This document shows positions 7,156 to 14,347 of a stretch of 64,000 nucleotides of DNA, piece after piece. Each line of letters starts with the position of its first letter. The first letter of the stretch is position 1. Source of the DNA: Nonomuraea roseoviolacea subsp. carminata (GTDB taxonomy: Bacteria; Actinomycetota; Actinomycetes; Streptosporangiales; Streptosporangiaceae); the NCBI RefSeq assembly GCF_024172185.1, contig NZ_JAMZEC010000001.1, positions 6,603,001-6,667,000 on the forward strand, written 5' to 3'. A program made the translations under genes and the position numbers. Below the pieces are notes generated by a model. That model made no database searches. It was not told the DNA's origin and saw nothing but the letters and a program-made list of their open reading frames with translations.

Positions 7156-8046
7156 GTGAGCGCACCGAGCGCGGAGGGGCGGGTCCTCGGCTTCACGCCG
7201 GGGAGCCCGACGGTGCTGCGGATCCTGCTGGGCACCCAGCTGCGCAGGCTCCGCACGGAGAAGGGTATCTCGCGCGACGACGCCGGATACGCGATTCGCG
7301 CTTCTCATGCCAAGATCAGTCGGCTGGAGCTCGGACAGGTCAGCTTCAAGGAGCGCGACGTGGCCGACCTGCTCACCCTGTACGGGGTCACCGACGAGGC
7401 CGAGCGGGCCCCGCTGCTCGGGCTCGCCCGGCAGGCCAACGCCCCCGGCTGGTGGCACAAGTACGGTGACCTGCTGCCTTCCTGGTTCGAGGTGTACATC
7501 GGCCTGGAGGGCGCGGCCTCGGTCATCAGGACGTACGAGAACCAGTTCGTCCCCGGCCTGCTCCAGGCGCCCGGCTACGCCCGCGCGGTGATCCGGCTGG
7601 CGCACGAGGCGGCGCCGGAGGAGGAGATCGAGCGGCGGGTGCGGCTGCGCACCACGCGGCAGCGCCGCCTGGAGGGCGAGGGCGCGCTCACCCTGTGGGC
7701 GGTGATCGACGAGGCGGTCGTGCGGCGCGCGCTCGGGGGCCCCGAGGCGATGCGCGAGCAGATCGACCACCTGCTGGAGATGACCGCCCTGCGCAACGTG
7801 ACCGTGCAGGTGATGCCGTTCGACCGGGGCGGGCACGCGGCCGCCGGCGGGCCGTTCAGCATCCTGCGCTTCCCCGAGCGCGACCTGCCCGACGTCGTCT
7901 ACATGGAGCAGCTCACCAGCGCCCTCTACCTGGACAAACCCGCCGAGTCCGAGAACTACACGCGGGTGATGGACCGGCTGAGCATCCAGGCCGAGTCGCC
8001 GGCGCGCAGCAGGCGTTTCCTGGAGGAGCTCCGCGCGTCGCTGTGA
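7156..8046 (+). CDS. XRE-family regulator with DUF5753 domain
   Basis: 296 aa. An N-terminal helix-turn-helix (about 22-80; LRRLRTEKGISRDDAGYAI and SHAKISRLELGQ) is followed by a DUF5753 domain (about 95-285) with GWWHKYGDLLPSWFEVYIGL and ENQFVPGLLQAPGYARA. Proteins of this BldB/WhiJ-associated type pair with DUF397 proteins and modulate development or antibiotic production. GTG 7156 is preferred because GGAG lies 8 nt upstream and the upstream in-frame codons fall in the operator. The partner DUF397 gene follows 113 bp downstream. Confidence 0.88.
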   Translation: MSAPSAEGRVLGFTPGSPTVLRILLGTQLRRLRTEKGISRDDAGYAIRASHAKISRLELGQVSFKERDVADLLTLYGVTDEAERAPLLGLARQANAPGWWHKYGDLLPSWFEVYIGLEGAASVIRTYENQFVPGLLQAPGYARAVIRLAHEAAPEEEIERRVRLRTTRQRRLEGEGALTLWAVIDEAVVRRALGGPEAMREQIDHLLEMTALRNVTVQVMPFDRGGHAAAGGPFSILRFPERDLPDVVYMEQLTSALYLDKPAESENYTRVMDRLSIQAESPARSRRFLEELRASL

Positions 8047-8125
8047 CCCACCCCATAGGGGGGAATTTGGCCATCAGGCGGGTGGCCGGCCGCGCGCTGC
8101 CGTAGTCTCAGCTCGCAAAGCACGG

Positions 8126-8137
8126 ATGCACGTGCAT
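8126..8137. promoter_or_regulatory. Palindromic operator before the DUF397 gene
   Basis: ATGCACGTGCAT is a perfect 12-bp palindrome. Its 10-bp core TGCACGTGCA matches the centre of the XRE-gene operator at 7125-7134. It lies 22 bp before the DUF397 start, so binding could block initiation or early elongation. Confidence 0.55.
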
Positions 8138-8159
8138 TTGCAAGCGAGGAGCTTCTTCC

Positions 8160-8393
8160 ATGCATGGGTTCCGCAACGGAACGCCCGCCGGCCGTCTTCC
8201 CGTCGTGTGGCGGAAGAGCAAGCGGAGCAACCCCAACGGCAACTGCGTCGAGGTGGCCACCCTTCCGACCGGGGAGATCGCGATGCGCAACTCGCGCTTC
8301 CCCGACGATCCCGCGCTCGTCTACACGCGCGCCGAGATCACCGCGTTCGTCCTGGGGGCCAAGGACGGGGAGTTCGATGACCTGATCGTCTGA
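8160..8393 (+). CDS. DUF397-domain small protein
   Basis: 77 aa. The whole protein is a DUF397 domain: WRKSKRSNPNGNCVEVA then MRNSRFPDDPALVYTRAEITAFV. DUF397 proteins are small partners of XRE/DUF5753 regulators in actinomycetes. The start ATG 8160 has GAGGAG about 11 nt upstream. ATG 8164 in another frame is ruled out by the loss of the motif. The gene has its own operator and ends at a strong terminator. Confidence 0.88.
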   Translation: MHGFRNGTPAGRLPVVWRKSKRSNPNGNCVEVATLPTGEIAMRNSRFPDDPALVYTRAEITAFVLGAKDGEFDDLIV

Positions 8394-8437
8394 TCCGCAT
8401 CGTCATCCGCGAGAAACGGGGGTTTCCGGGAACGACG

Positions 8438-8473
8438 AGAGCCCGGCGCCGAGGGAAGGCGCCGGGCTCTTTC
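8438..8473 (+). terminator. Strong intrinsic terminator after the DUF397 gene
   Basis: The perfect 13-bp stem AGAGCCCGGCGCC (8438-8450) and GGCGCCGGGCTCT (8458-8470) with a 7-nt loop is followed by a short TTTC. A flanking A on the other side may let it work weakly for the opposite strand. Confidence 0.75.
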
Positions 8474-8498
8474 GCGTGCTCGGGTTGAGAATCCTGCC

Positions 8499-8580
8499 TG
8501 ATCATGCAGTTGTCCCGACCGGGTTCGCCGGGGTCCGGCGGGGGGCCGGGCCCCGGTTCATCGGGACAACTGCGGGATCA
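8499..8580. repeat. 82-bp long hairpin between DUF397 and whiB genes
   Basis: The outer arms TGATC/GATCA, then perfect 13-bp arms GCAGTTGTCCCGA (8506-8518) and TCGGGACAACTGC (8561-8573), enclose a G/C-rich 42-nt centre that can fold further (CCGGG with CCCCGG). No T-tract follows on either strand. It lies between convergent genes and may end whiB transcription or be a palindromic element. Confidence 0.65.
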
Positions 8581-8617
8581 CGCGGTGCTCGTGGCGCGCT
8601 CGCGGCGGCCGGGCGGG

Positions 8618-8929
8618 TCAGGCGGCGGAGATGCCGGCGCTGGCGGCGCGGCGCATGCGACGGCGACGCTCGGAGGCGCGCTCGTCCTCGTTGAGGCCGC
8701 CCCACGTTCCGTACTTCTCCGGGCGGGACAGCGCGTAGTCCAGGCACTCGGTGCGGACCGGACACTGCGCGCAGATCGCCTTGGCCTTCCGCTCGCGAAC
8801 GTCGCGCTCGGGCTGGCGCTCCCCGTCGGGGCCGAAGAAGAGTACGAGGTCCTCACCCCGGCACGCGGCATCATCCTGCCAACCCCAGCTGGGGCGCGGG
8901 CGGGCGAGCTGCCGACGTACCTGAGACAT
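8618..8929 (-). CDS. WhiB-family iron-sulfur transcription regulator
   Basis: 103 aa. Four Fe-S ligands are C23, C53, C56 and C62 (C-x29-C-x2-C-x5-C). The GTWGGLNEDER turn (74-84), which contacts the primary sigma, comes next, with a basic tail (RRRRMRRAA) for DNA. WhiB proteins are redox- or NO-responsive regulators. FFGPDGER resembles the WhiB3/WhiD branch, but I do not assign an orthologue. ATG 8929 is preferred over ATG 8974 because GAAGGTGG lies about 8 nt upstream. Confidence 0.92.
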   Translation of the reverse strand: MSQVRRQLARPRPSWGWQDDAACRGEDLVLFFGPDGERQPERDVRERKAKAICAQCPVRTECLDYALSRPEKYGTWGGLNEDERASERRRRMRRAASAGISAA

Positions 8930-9030
8930 GAGAAAACCACCTTCGTGAGAGGTATTTCGGTAATTGAGCCGCATTGGACGCTTTCGGCGTCACTGTTCCA
9001 ACGCAAGGAGGGGCCGTGATGTTCCCACAG

Positions 9031-9945
9031 TCAGGTGAGCGCCGGCGTGGCGTACCGCACAGGCGAGAGCCTGTCCAGCGAAACCAGCCGGTAGGTGGTG
9101 ATCGTCTCGGCGCAAACCGTGCCGCACGGCGCTCGGAACGCCGAGGGCGTGACCACAACCCGGAGCCGGACGTCGCCGCAGCGCACGATGGCGTGGGTGA
9201 CGTCGCCGTCCAACCTGGAGGATTCCACGGCCACTGCGCCGACAGAGCACTCTCCCGTATGGGCTCGGGCGAAGTGCTCGACGGCTTGCAATGGCTCAGG
9301 GATGCCTGCGCGTCCCCGGTAGCGGTCGAGAATGATCTCGCCCGACCGGTACGCGTTCGCCGCTGCGATCGCAGCAGCCTGAGACATGCTGCCGTAGAAA
9401 ATTCCGTGTGGCAAGCACACGAGGTTGGCGGCGTAGCGATCGCCGCCAACGTGTGACGTTTCCCATACTCTGTCCGGCCAAACCTCGGCCAGGTCACGAG
9501 CGAGGGGTAGTCCAATGCGGGCGCAGCACGCATTGCGCTTGGCGTGCGTGCAGACCAGAAATACCGGCTCGTCTTCAAGTATGCAGGACTCCGGGACCAC
9601 TCCGGCCACCAGCGCGTCCAGGTCAAGATCGTCCGGACCTGCGACGACGCCCGAGGCCAGCCACGGTTCGGGGCCCGCGCCGTAGGCGACTAGCACACGC
9701 AGGCCCTGCCCCGCCTGACGGGTCCGGCGGCCGGGGCGGCGGATCAGCTGCGGCCGTACGCCGCGCTCCAGGGCCCGCTCGACGAGCCGCGCGACGTCAT
9801 GCGGGAGCTCCAGGTTCTCCAGGTGGGAGGGCCACGCGCCGGAGTACTCGACGAGCAGCCACAGCCGGGCTCCCACGGTGGCGCTGGCCAAGGTGGGCAC
9901 GGTGCCGGTGTGGCACCCGTCCGGATGTTCGCAGCCCCTGGCCAA
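9031..9945 (-). CDS. Iron-regulated sucrase/ferredoxin-like protein
   Basis: 304 aa. A member of the sucrase/ferredoxin-like family, whose thioredoxin-fold domains can carry a [2Fe-2S] cluster. Visible features are an N-terminal CEHPDGCHTG (C5, C11), the CTHAKRNACCARIGLPLA segment and HVGGDRYAANLVCLPHG. An IdeR/DmdR-type iron box lies 41-59 bp upstream, so expression should rise in iron starvation. That fits a role in iron or siderophore handling rather than sugar metabolism. The start is TTG 9945 with GGAGGGGGAGCG before it; no ATG or GTG lies close enough. Confidence 0.82.
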   Translation of the reverse strand: MARGCEHPDGCHTGTVPTLASATVGARLWLLVEYSGAWPSHLENLELPHDVARLVERALERGVRPQLIRRPGRRTRQAGQGLRVLVAYGAGPEPWLASGVVAGPDDLDLDALVAGVVPESCILEDEPVFLVCTHAKRNACCARIGLPLARDLAEVWPDRVWETSHVGGDRYAANLVCLPHGIFYGSMSQAAAIAAANAYRSGEIILDRYRGRAGIPEPLQAVEHFARAHTGECSVGAVAVESSRLDGDVTHAIVRCGDVRLRVVVTPSAFRAPCGTVCAETITTYRLVSLDRLSPVRYATPALT

Positions 9946-9985
9946 CGCTCCCCCTCCGCGCCCGTACGACGTCGCCTGCCCGATA

Positions 9986-10004
9986 TTAGGTAAGACTAAC
10001 CTAA
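9986..10004. promoter_or_regulatory. IdeR/DmdR-type iron box
   Basis: TTAGGTAAGACTAACCTAA matches the IdeR/DtxR consensus TTAGGTTAGGCTAACCTAA at 17 of 19 positions and keeps the dyad. It is centred about 50 bp upstream of the sucrase/ferredoxin-like start. glpD ends on the other side, so that gene is not the target. Confidence 0.85.
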
Positions 10005-10076
10005 CGGTAAGGCGGGGCCGATGCGGGGATTCCGCCCGACGTGTCCCCGTCGAGTCGGGCGGCCCGGCGCGTGACG

Positions 10077-11687
10077 TCAGGCGCCCGGCGGCTCCCCGGC
10101 GGCGGCGCGGGCCAGCATGGCGCGGGCGGCGGGCAGCGCGGCGGCGCGGTCGGCCGCGACCAGCCCGACACGGGTGCGCCGGTCCAGCAGGTCGCCCTCG
10201 TCCAGGGCCCCCTCGTGCAGCGCCGACCAGAGCAGCTCGCCCGCCGTGACGCCCGCCCCCACCTCCTCCGGGTACGCCCGGACGAGCGGCAGCACGGCGG
10301 CCGCCTCGGCGCCGTAGCGCTCCACCAGCCGCGCCGGCGGGCCTTCCCCGGCGCCCGACGCGCCCCGCGTCGGCAGACCGTCCGCGGCGCCGGACACCCC
10401 CTGCGCCGGGAGGGCGCCGACGAGCGGCAGGCGGGCCGTGCGGCACGGCCCCGCGCCGAGCCCGGCGGCGGACACGGCGCGGTCCACGGCGTCCTGCGCC
10501 ATCCGCCGGTACGTGGTGAGCTTGCCGCCCACGACCGTGACCACCGCGTCGCCACGAGCGCCCCACCGGCCCCTCTCGCCCCCGAGGACCGCGTGGCGGC
10601 GGGAGAGGTCGGCCGTGCCGCCTTCGCCCGCCAGCAGCGGCCTCAGGCCCGCGTAGGCCCCGGCCACGGCCTCGCGGGGGAGCGGGACGTCCAGCACCGC
10701 GTTGAGGAGGCCGAGCAGCGCCCTGACGTCATCCTCCGGCGCCTCCGGCACGTCGGGCACGGGCCCGTCCACGGGCTCGTCCGTCAGCCCCGCGTACGCG
10801 CGCCCGTCGGGCTGGGGGAGCAGGAGCGCGAACCGGTTGCCCGCGCCCGGGATCGGCAGGTGCAGCCCCGCCGTGAGCCCCGGCAGCGTCCCCGGCGCGA
10901 GCACCAGGTGGGTGCCCCGCGACGGCCGCAGCCGCACCCGGGGGTCCAGCCCGCCCGCCCACACGCCGGTCGCGTTGACCACCACCCTGGCGCGGATCTC
11001 GAACTCCTCCCCGGTCAGCTCGTCGCGCGCCCGCGCCCCCCGCCCGGTCAGCTCCAGGACCCGGCACCGGGTCAGGATCCGCGCGCCGTGCGCGGCGGCC
11101 GTGCGGGCGAGGGCCACGACCAGCCGGGCGTCGTCGAGCAGCCGCCCGTCCCACGACAGCAGCCCGCCGCGCAGGCCGTCCGGGCTGAGGAACGGCGCCA
11201 GCCGGCGCGTCCGTGCGGCGTCGAGGCGCGACGGGCCGGGCAGCAGGGGCCGCGGCGTGCGCGCGGCGGCGCGCAGCGCGTCGCCGAGCCGGTAGCCCGC
11301 CATGACCGCGGCCTCCCGCGCCCGCGAGACGTCCCCGGTCAGCGGCAGCACGTACGGGTGTGCCCGGACCAGGTGCGGCGCCGTGTGCCGCAGCAGGACG
11401 CCGCGCTCCACGGCGCTCTCGTGGGCGATGCCCACCTCGCCCTTGGCCAGGTAGCGCAGCCCGCCGTGGATCAGCTTGGAGCTCCACCGGGACGTGCCGA
11501 AGGCGAGGTCGTGCGCGTCCGCCGCGACCACGGACAGGCCGCGCGCGGCGGCGTCCAGGGCCGCGCCCGCGCCCGTCGCGCCGAGGCCCACGACGAGCAC
11601 GTCGGCCGTCTCCTCGGCGCTGCGCGCCAGCTCCGCCCGCCTCCTGGGGGCGTTGAGCGAGCTACGGATGTCGATCGAGCTGTCCAA
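10077..11687 (-). CDS. glpD: FAD-dependent glycerol-3-phosphate dehydrogenase
   Basis: 536 aa. It oxidises sn-glycerol 3-phosphate to dihydroxyacetone phosphate and passes electrons to quinones at the membrane. The FAD-binding motif VVGLGATGAGAALDAAARG lies at 32-50, then RWSSKLIHGGLRYL, GVWAGGLDP and VVGGKLTTYRRMAQDAVDRA, which are diagnostic of GlpD. A Gly/Ala/Pro-rich stretch of about 30 residues near 430-460 looks like a lineage-specific linker. The start is TTG 11687, with GGAGGGATACC 7 nt upstream. The frame overlaps the tetR end by 26 nt, so both genes are co-transcribed. The symbol follows family function. Confidence 0.88.
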   Translation of the reverse strand: MDSSIDIRSSLNAPRRRAELARSAEETADVLVVGLGATGAGAALDAAARGLSVVAADAHDLAFGTSRWSSKLIHGGLRYLAKGEVGIAHESAVERGVLLRHTAPHLVRAHPYVLPLTGDVSRAREAAVMAGYRLGDALRAAARTPRPLLPGPSRLDAARTRRLAPFLSPDGLRGGLLSWDGRLLDDARLVVALARTAAAHGARILTRCRVLELTGRGARARDELTGEEFEIRARVVVNATGVWAGGLDPRVRLRPSRGTHLVLAPGTLPGLTAGLHLPIPGAGNRFALLLPQPDGRAYAGLTDEPVDGPVPDVPEAPEDDVRALLGLLNAVLDVPLPREAVAGAYAGLRPLLAGEGGTADLSRRHAVLGGERGRWGARGDAVVTVVGGKLTTYRRMAQDAVDRAVSAAGLGAGPCRTARLPLVGALPAQGVSGAADGLPTRGASGAGEGPPARLVERYGAEAAAVLPLVRAYPEEVGAGVTAGELLWSALHEGALDEGDLLDRRTRVGLVAADRAAALPAARAMLARAAAGEPPGA

Positions 11688-12204
11688 GGTATCCCTCCAG
11701 CAGGGCCGCGAGCTCGGCGTCGAGGTCGTCCAGGGTGACCCCGCCGTCGCCGCCGGGGCCGGTCATCGCGGGCGCCGAGATCAGGAACGACTGCGCCACC
11801 AGCAGGACCGCCCGCGCCGTGCGCGGATCGCCCGTGACGCGTTCGAGCAGGGTCAGGACTGCGTCGTGGGTGGCGCCCCTGCGGTGCAGCAGGTACGGCA
11901 GGAGCAGCTCTGGGTCCGCCTCGACGATCTTGACCCAGAGCGGGTGGGAGCGCAGCCGCCGCACGCCCTCCACCACGGCGGCCACCGGGTCGGACAGGTC
12001 CAGGTCCTCCACCGCGCGCAGCCACTCGCGCGTCATCAGGTCGGCGACCAGCGACCGCACGTCCGGCCAGCGCCGGTAGAGCGTCATGCGCGAGACCCCG
12101 GCCCGGCGGGCGACGTCGGTGAGCGTGGTCCGCCGCACCCCGTAGGCCAGCACGCAGTCACGCGCCGCGTCCAGAACGCCGTCATTGTGACGAATCGCCG
12201 TCAT
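11662..12204 (-). CDS. TetR-family regulator of the glpD/AGPS-like module
   Basis: 180 aa. The N-terminal HTH (VLAYGVRRTTLTDVARRAGV then SRMTLYRRWPDVRSLVADLM, about 18-58) is followed by an all-helical ligand domain. The start ATG 12204 is 16 bp from the divergent FAD-oxidase start and has no ribosome site. A -10-like TACACT ends 7 nt upstream, consistent with a leaderless mRNA. The position between glpD and the AGPS-like gene suggests it represses both. The ligand is unknown but could be lipid-derived. Confidence 0.87.
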   Translation of the reverse strand: MTAIRHNDGVLDAARDCVLAYGVRRTTLTDVARRAGVSRMTLYRRWPDVRSLVADLMTREWLRAVEDLDLSDPVAAVVEGVRRLRSHPLWVKIVEADPELLLPYLLHRRGATHDAVLTLLERVTGDPRTARAVLLVAQSFLISAPAMTGPGGDGGVTLDDLDAELAALLEGYLGQLDRHP

Positions 12205-12220
12205 GTGTCACAGTGTAGAC
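12205..12220. promoter_or_regulatory. 16-bp divergent control region with overlapping -10 elements
   Basis: The start codons of tetR (minus) and the AGPS-like oxidase (plus) are only 16 bp apart. TACACT on the minus strand and CACAGT on the plus strand each end 6-7 nt before their start codons and overlap. TGTC and GACA arms flank the centre, so one TetR dimer could shut both leaderless promoters. Confidence 0.45.
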
Positions 12221-13810
12221 ATGTCCGCTGAACCCATGCTCTGGTCCGGCTGGGGCGACCCCGCCCTCGCCCGCGAGCTGCCCGGGCCGGTCCGCGAGCT
12301 GCTGCGCGACCTGCTCGGCGTGCGCGGGCCCGCCGCGCCGGCCGTGCCGCTGGAGTCCGTACGGCTGCCGGAGACCACGCTCGACGGCCGCGTGCTGGAG
12401 GCCCTGGCCGGGATCGCCGGAGCCGGGCACGTGCTCACCTCGCACGAGGCGCGCGTCCGGCACGCCCGCGGCAAGTCGACGCCCGACCTGCTGCGCATGC
12501 GCGCCGGCGACGCCCTGGACGCTCCCGACGCGGTCGTGCTGCCCGGCTCCCACGCCGAGGTGGCGGCGCTGCTGGAGCTGTGCTCGCGCGAGCGCGTGGC
12601 CGTCGTCCCGTTCGGCGGCGGCACCTCCGTCGTGGGCGGCCTGACGCCCGACCGCTCGCCCGATGCCGCCGGCGCGGCGTTCGCGGGGGTCGTCGCGCTG
12701 GACCTGTCCCGGATGAACCGGCTCGTCGGGTTCGACGCCGAGTCGCGCGTGGCCGAGCTGGAGCCCGGCCTGCGCGCCCCCGAGGCGGAGCGGCTGCTGG
12801 CCGCCCACGGGATGACGCTCGGCCACTTCCCCCAGTCGTTCGAGTACGCCACGCTCGGCGGTTTCGCGGCGGCCCGGTCCAGCGGGCAGGCGTCCGCCGG
12901 GTACGGCCGCTTCGACGACATGGTGGTCGGCCTCACCGCGGCCACCCCGACCGGCACCCTGGAGCTCGGCCGCGCCCCACGCTCCGCCGCCGGGCCCGAC
13001 CTGCGCCAGCTCCTGCTCGGCTCCGAGGGCGCCCTCGGCGTCATCACCTCACTGCGCCTGCGGGTCCGCCCCGTGCCCGCCGAGAAGGTCTACGAGGGCT
13101 GGCGCTTCCCGACGTTCCGCGAGGGCGCCGCCGCGCTGCGGGCGCTCGCCCAGGACGGACCGCTGCCCACGGTGCTGCGGCTGTCGGACGAGACCGAGAC
13201 CATGGTCGGCCTGGCCCGCCCGGACGCCCTGGGCGGCGGCGGGGCCGGATGCCTGGTGATCGCCGGCTACGAGGGCGCGTCCGTCGCCGCCGCCCGGGCC
13301 GGGGCCGGCGCCGTGCTCGCCCGCCACGGCGGCGAACCCCTCGGCGAGGAGCCGGGACGGGCCTGGGAGCGCGGCCGCTTCTCCGCGCCGTACCTGCGCG
13401 ACTCGCTGCTGACCGCCGGCGCGACCGTGGAGACGCTGGAGACCGCCTGCTTCTGGTCGGGGCTGCCCCGCCTGTACGACGCGGTGCGGCTGGCGCTGCT
13501 CGGCGCGCTCGGCTCGCCGCTGGTGATGTGCCATGTCTCGCACGTGTACGAGACGGGCGCGTCGCTGTACTTCACCGTGGTGACGGCCCAGGACGGCGAC
13601 CCGGTGGAGCAGTGGGCGACGGCCAAGCGGGCCACCCTGGAGGCGATCGCCGGCGCGGGCGGCACCGTGTCGCACCACCACGGCGTCGGCCGCGACCACC
13701 GGGAGGCGTACGCGGAGGAGCTGGGGCCGGTGGGCGTGGAGGCGCTGCGCGCGGTGAAGGCGCGGCTGGATCCGCGCGGCGTGCTCAACCCCGGCGTGCT
13801 GGTCCCCTGA
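12221..13810 (+). CDS. FAD-binding oxidase, alkyl-DHAP synthase-like
   Basis: 529 aa. Vanillyl-alcohol-oxidase fold. An FAD PCMH domain carries VVPFGGGTSVVGG, then DLSRMNRLVGFD and GHFPQSFEYATLGGFAAARSSG, the hallmark of alkyldihydroxyacetonephosphate synthase-like proteins. The late HHHGVGRDH motif corresponds to the AGPS active-site histidines. In eukaryotes AGPS makes ether lipids from acyl-DHAP. Here the pairing with glpD (which makes DHAP) points to ether-lipid or glycerophosphate chemistry. The start is ATG 12221, since the upstream in-frame codons fall in the divergent promoter. Confidence 0.82.
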   Translation: MSAEPMLWSGWGDPALARELPGPVRELLRDLLGVRGPAAPAVPLESVRLPETTLDGRVLEALAGIAGAGHVLTSHEARVRHARGKSTPDLLRMRAGDALDAPDAVVLPGSHAEVAALLELCSRERVAVVPFGGGTSVVGGLTPDRSPDAAGAAFAGVVALDLSRMNRLVGFDAESRVAELEPGLRAPEAERLLAAHGMTLGHFPQSFEYATLGGFAAARSSGQASAGYGRFDDMVVGLTAATPTGTLELGRAPRSAAGPDLRQLLLGSEGALGVITSLRLRVRPVPAEKVYEGWRFPTFREGAAALRALAQDGPLPTVLRLSDETETMVGLARPDALGGGGAGCLVIAGYEGASVAAARAGAGAVLARHGGEPLGEEPGRAWERGRFSAPYLRDSLLTAGATVETLETACFWSGLPRLYDAVRLALLGALGSPLVMCHVSHVYETGASLYFTVVTAQDGDPVEQWATAKRATLEAIAGAGGTVSHHHGVGRDHREAYAEELGPVGVEALRAVKARLDPRGVLNPGVLVP

Positions 13811-13812
13811 GG

Positions 13813-14226
13813 TCAGGGGGGCGGGTCGGCCGCGGCCCCGGCCTCGCGCGCCGCGGCGGCCGCCTCGCTGTAGCGGTGCAGCTCCTCGTACGTCTCGGTC
13901 AGCGTCGCCAGGCACATCACCAGCGCCGGGCCGCCGAGCGGCCGGGCCAGCGCGACGGCCTCCAGCGCGTACGGTAACGCCTCGTCCGCCCGCCCGCGCC
14001 CGAGCAGCACCCGGGCCATCGCCCGCAGGGAGCGCACCAGCAGCGGCGTGTGCGTGAGCGGATCCCGGCCGGCCAGCGCGCGGCTGCGCTCGACCGCCTC
14101 CCCGACGCCGCGGACCCGCGCCCGGCTCCCGCGCCACCGCGTGTGCGCGTACGCCAGTAAGCCCTCGACGGCGGCCACCTCCGAGGTGTCCCGCCGGGTC
14201 GCATCGTCCGGACCGTTCCGGGCCAT
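13813..14226 (-). CDS. Small TPR-like helical protein
   Basis: 137 aa. Residues 25-130 are Ala/Leu-rich paired helices with TPR spacing: LRAMARVLLGRGRADEALPYALEAVALARPLGGP-like, then a second ALVMCLATLTETYEELHRYSEAA unit. No enzyme motif. ATG 14226 is preceded by GGGAGGGG at 5 nt. Its stop lies 2 nt from the stop of the convergent FAD oxidase. It may be a fragment of a larger regulator family; the role is unknown. Confidence 0.65.
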   Translation of the reverse strand: MARNGPDDATRRDTSEVAAVEGLLAYAHTRWRGSRARVRGVGEAVERSRALAGRDPLTHTPLLVRSLRAMARVLLGRGRADEALPYALEAVALARPLGGPALVMCLATLTETYEELHRYSEAAAAAREAGAAADPPP

Positions 14227-14347
14227 GGCAGCCCCTCCCGCGGCCGACAACCGCTTGCTTGGGGCGTGAGGCTACACAGGGGAACCTTCCGTGTCGAGAG
14301 CGGCACGGAGCGTTCGGGATGCGCGCCGGAAAGATCACGGTAAAGAT

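Noticed and set aside
8438..8580. Composite transposon end made of two hairpins
   Set aside because: No transposase, no target-site duplication and different arm sequences; the first hairpin is a normal terminator.
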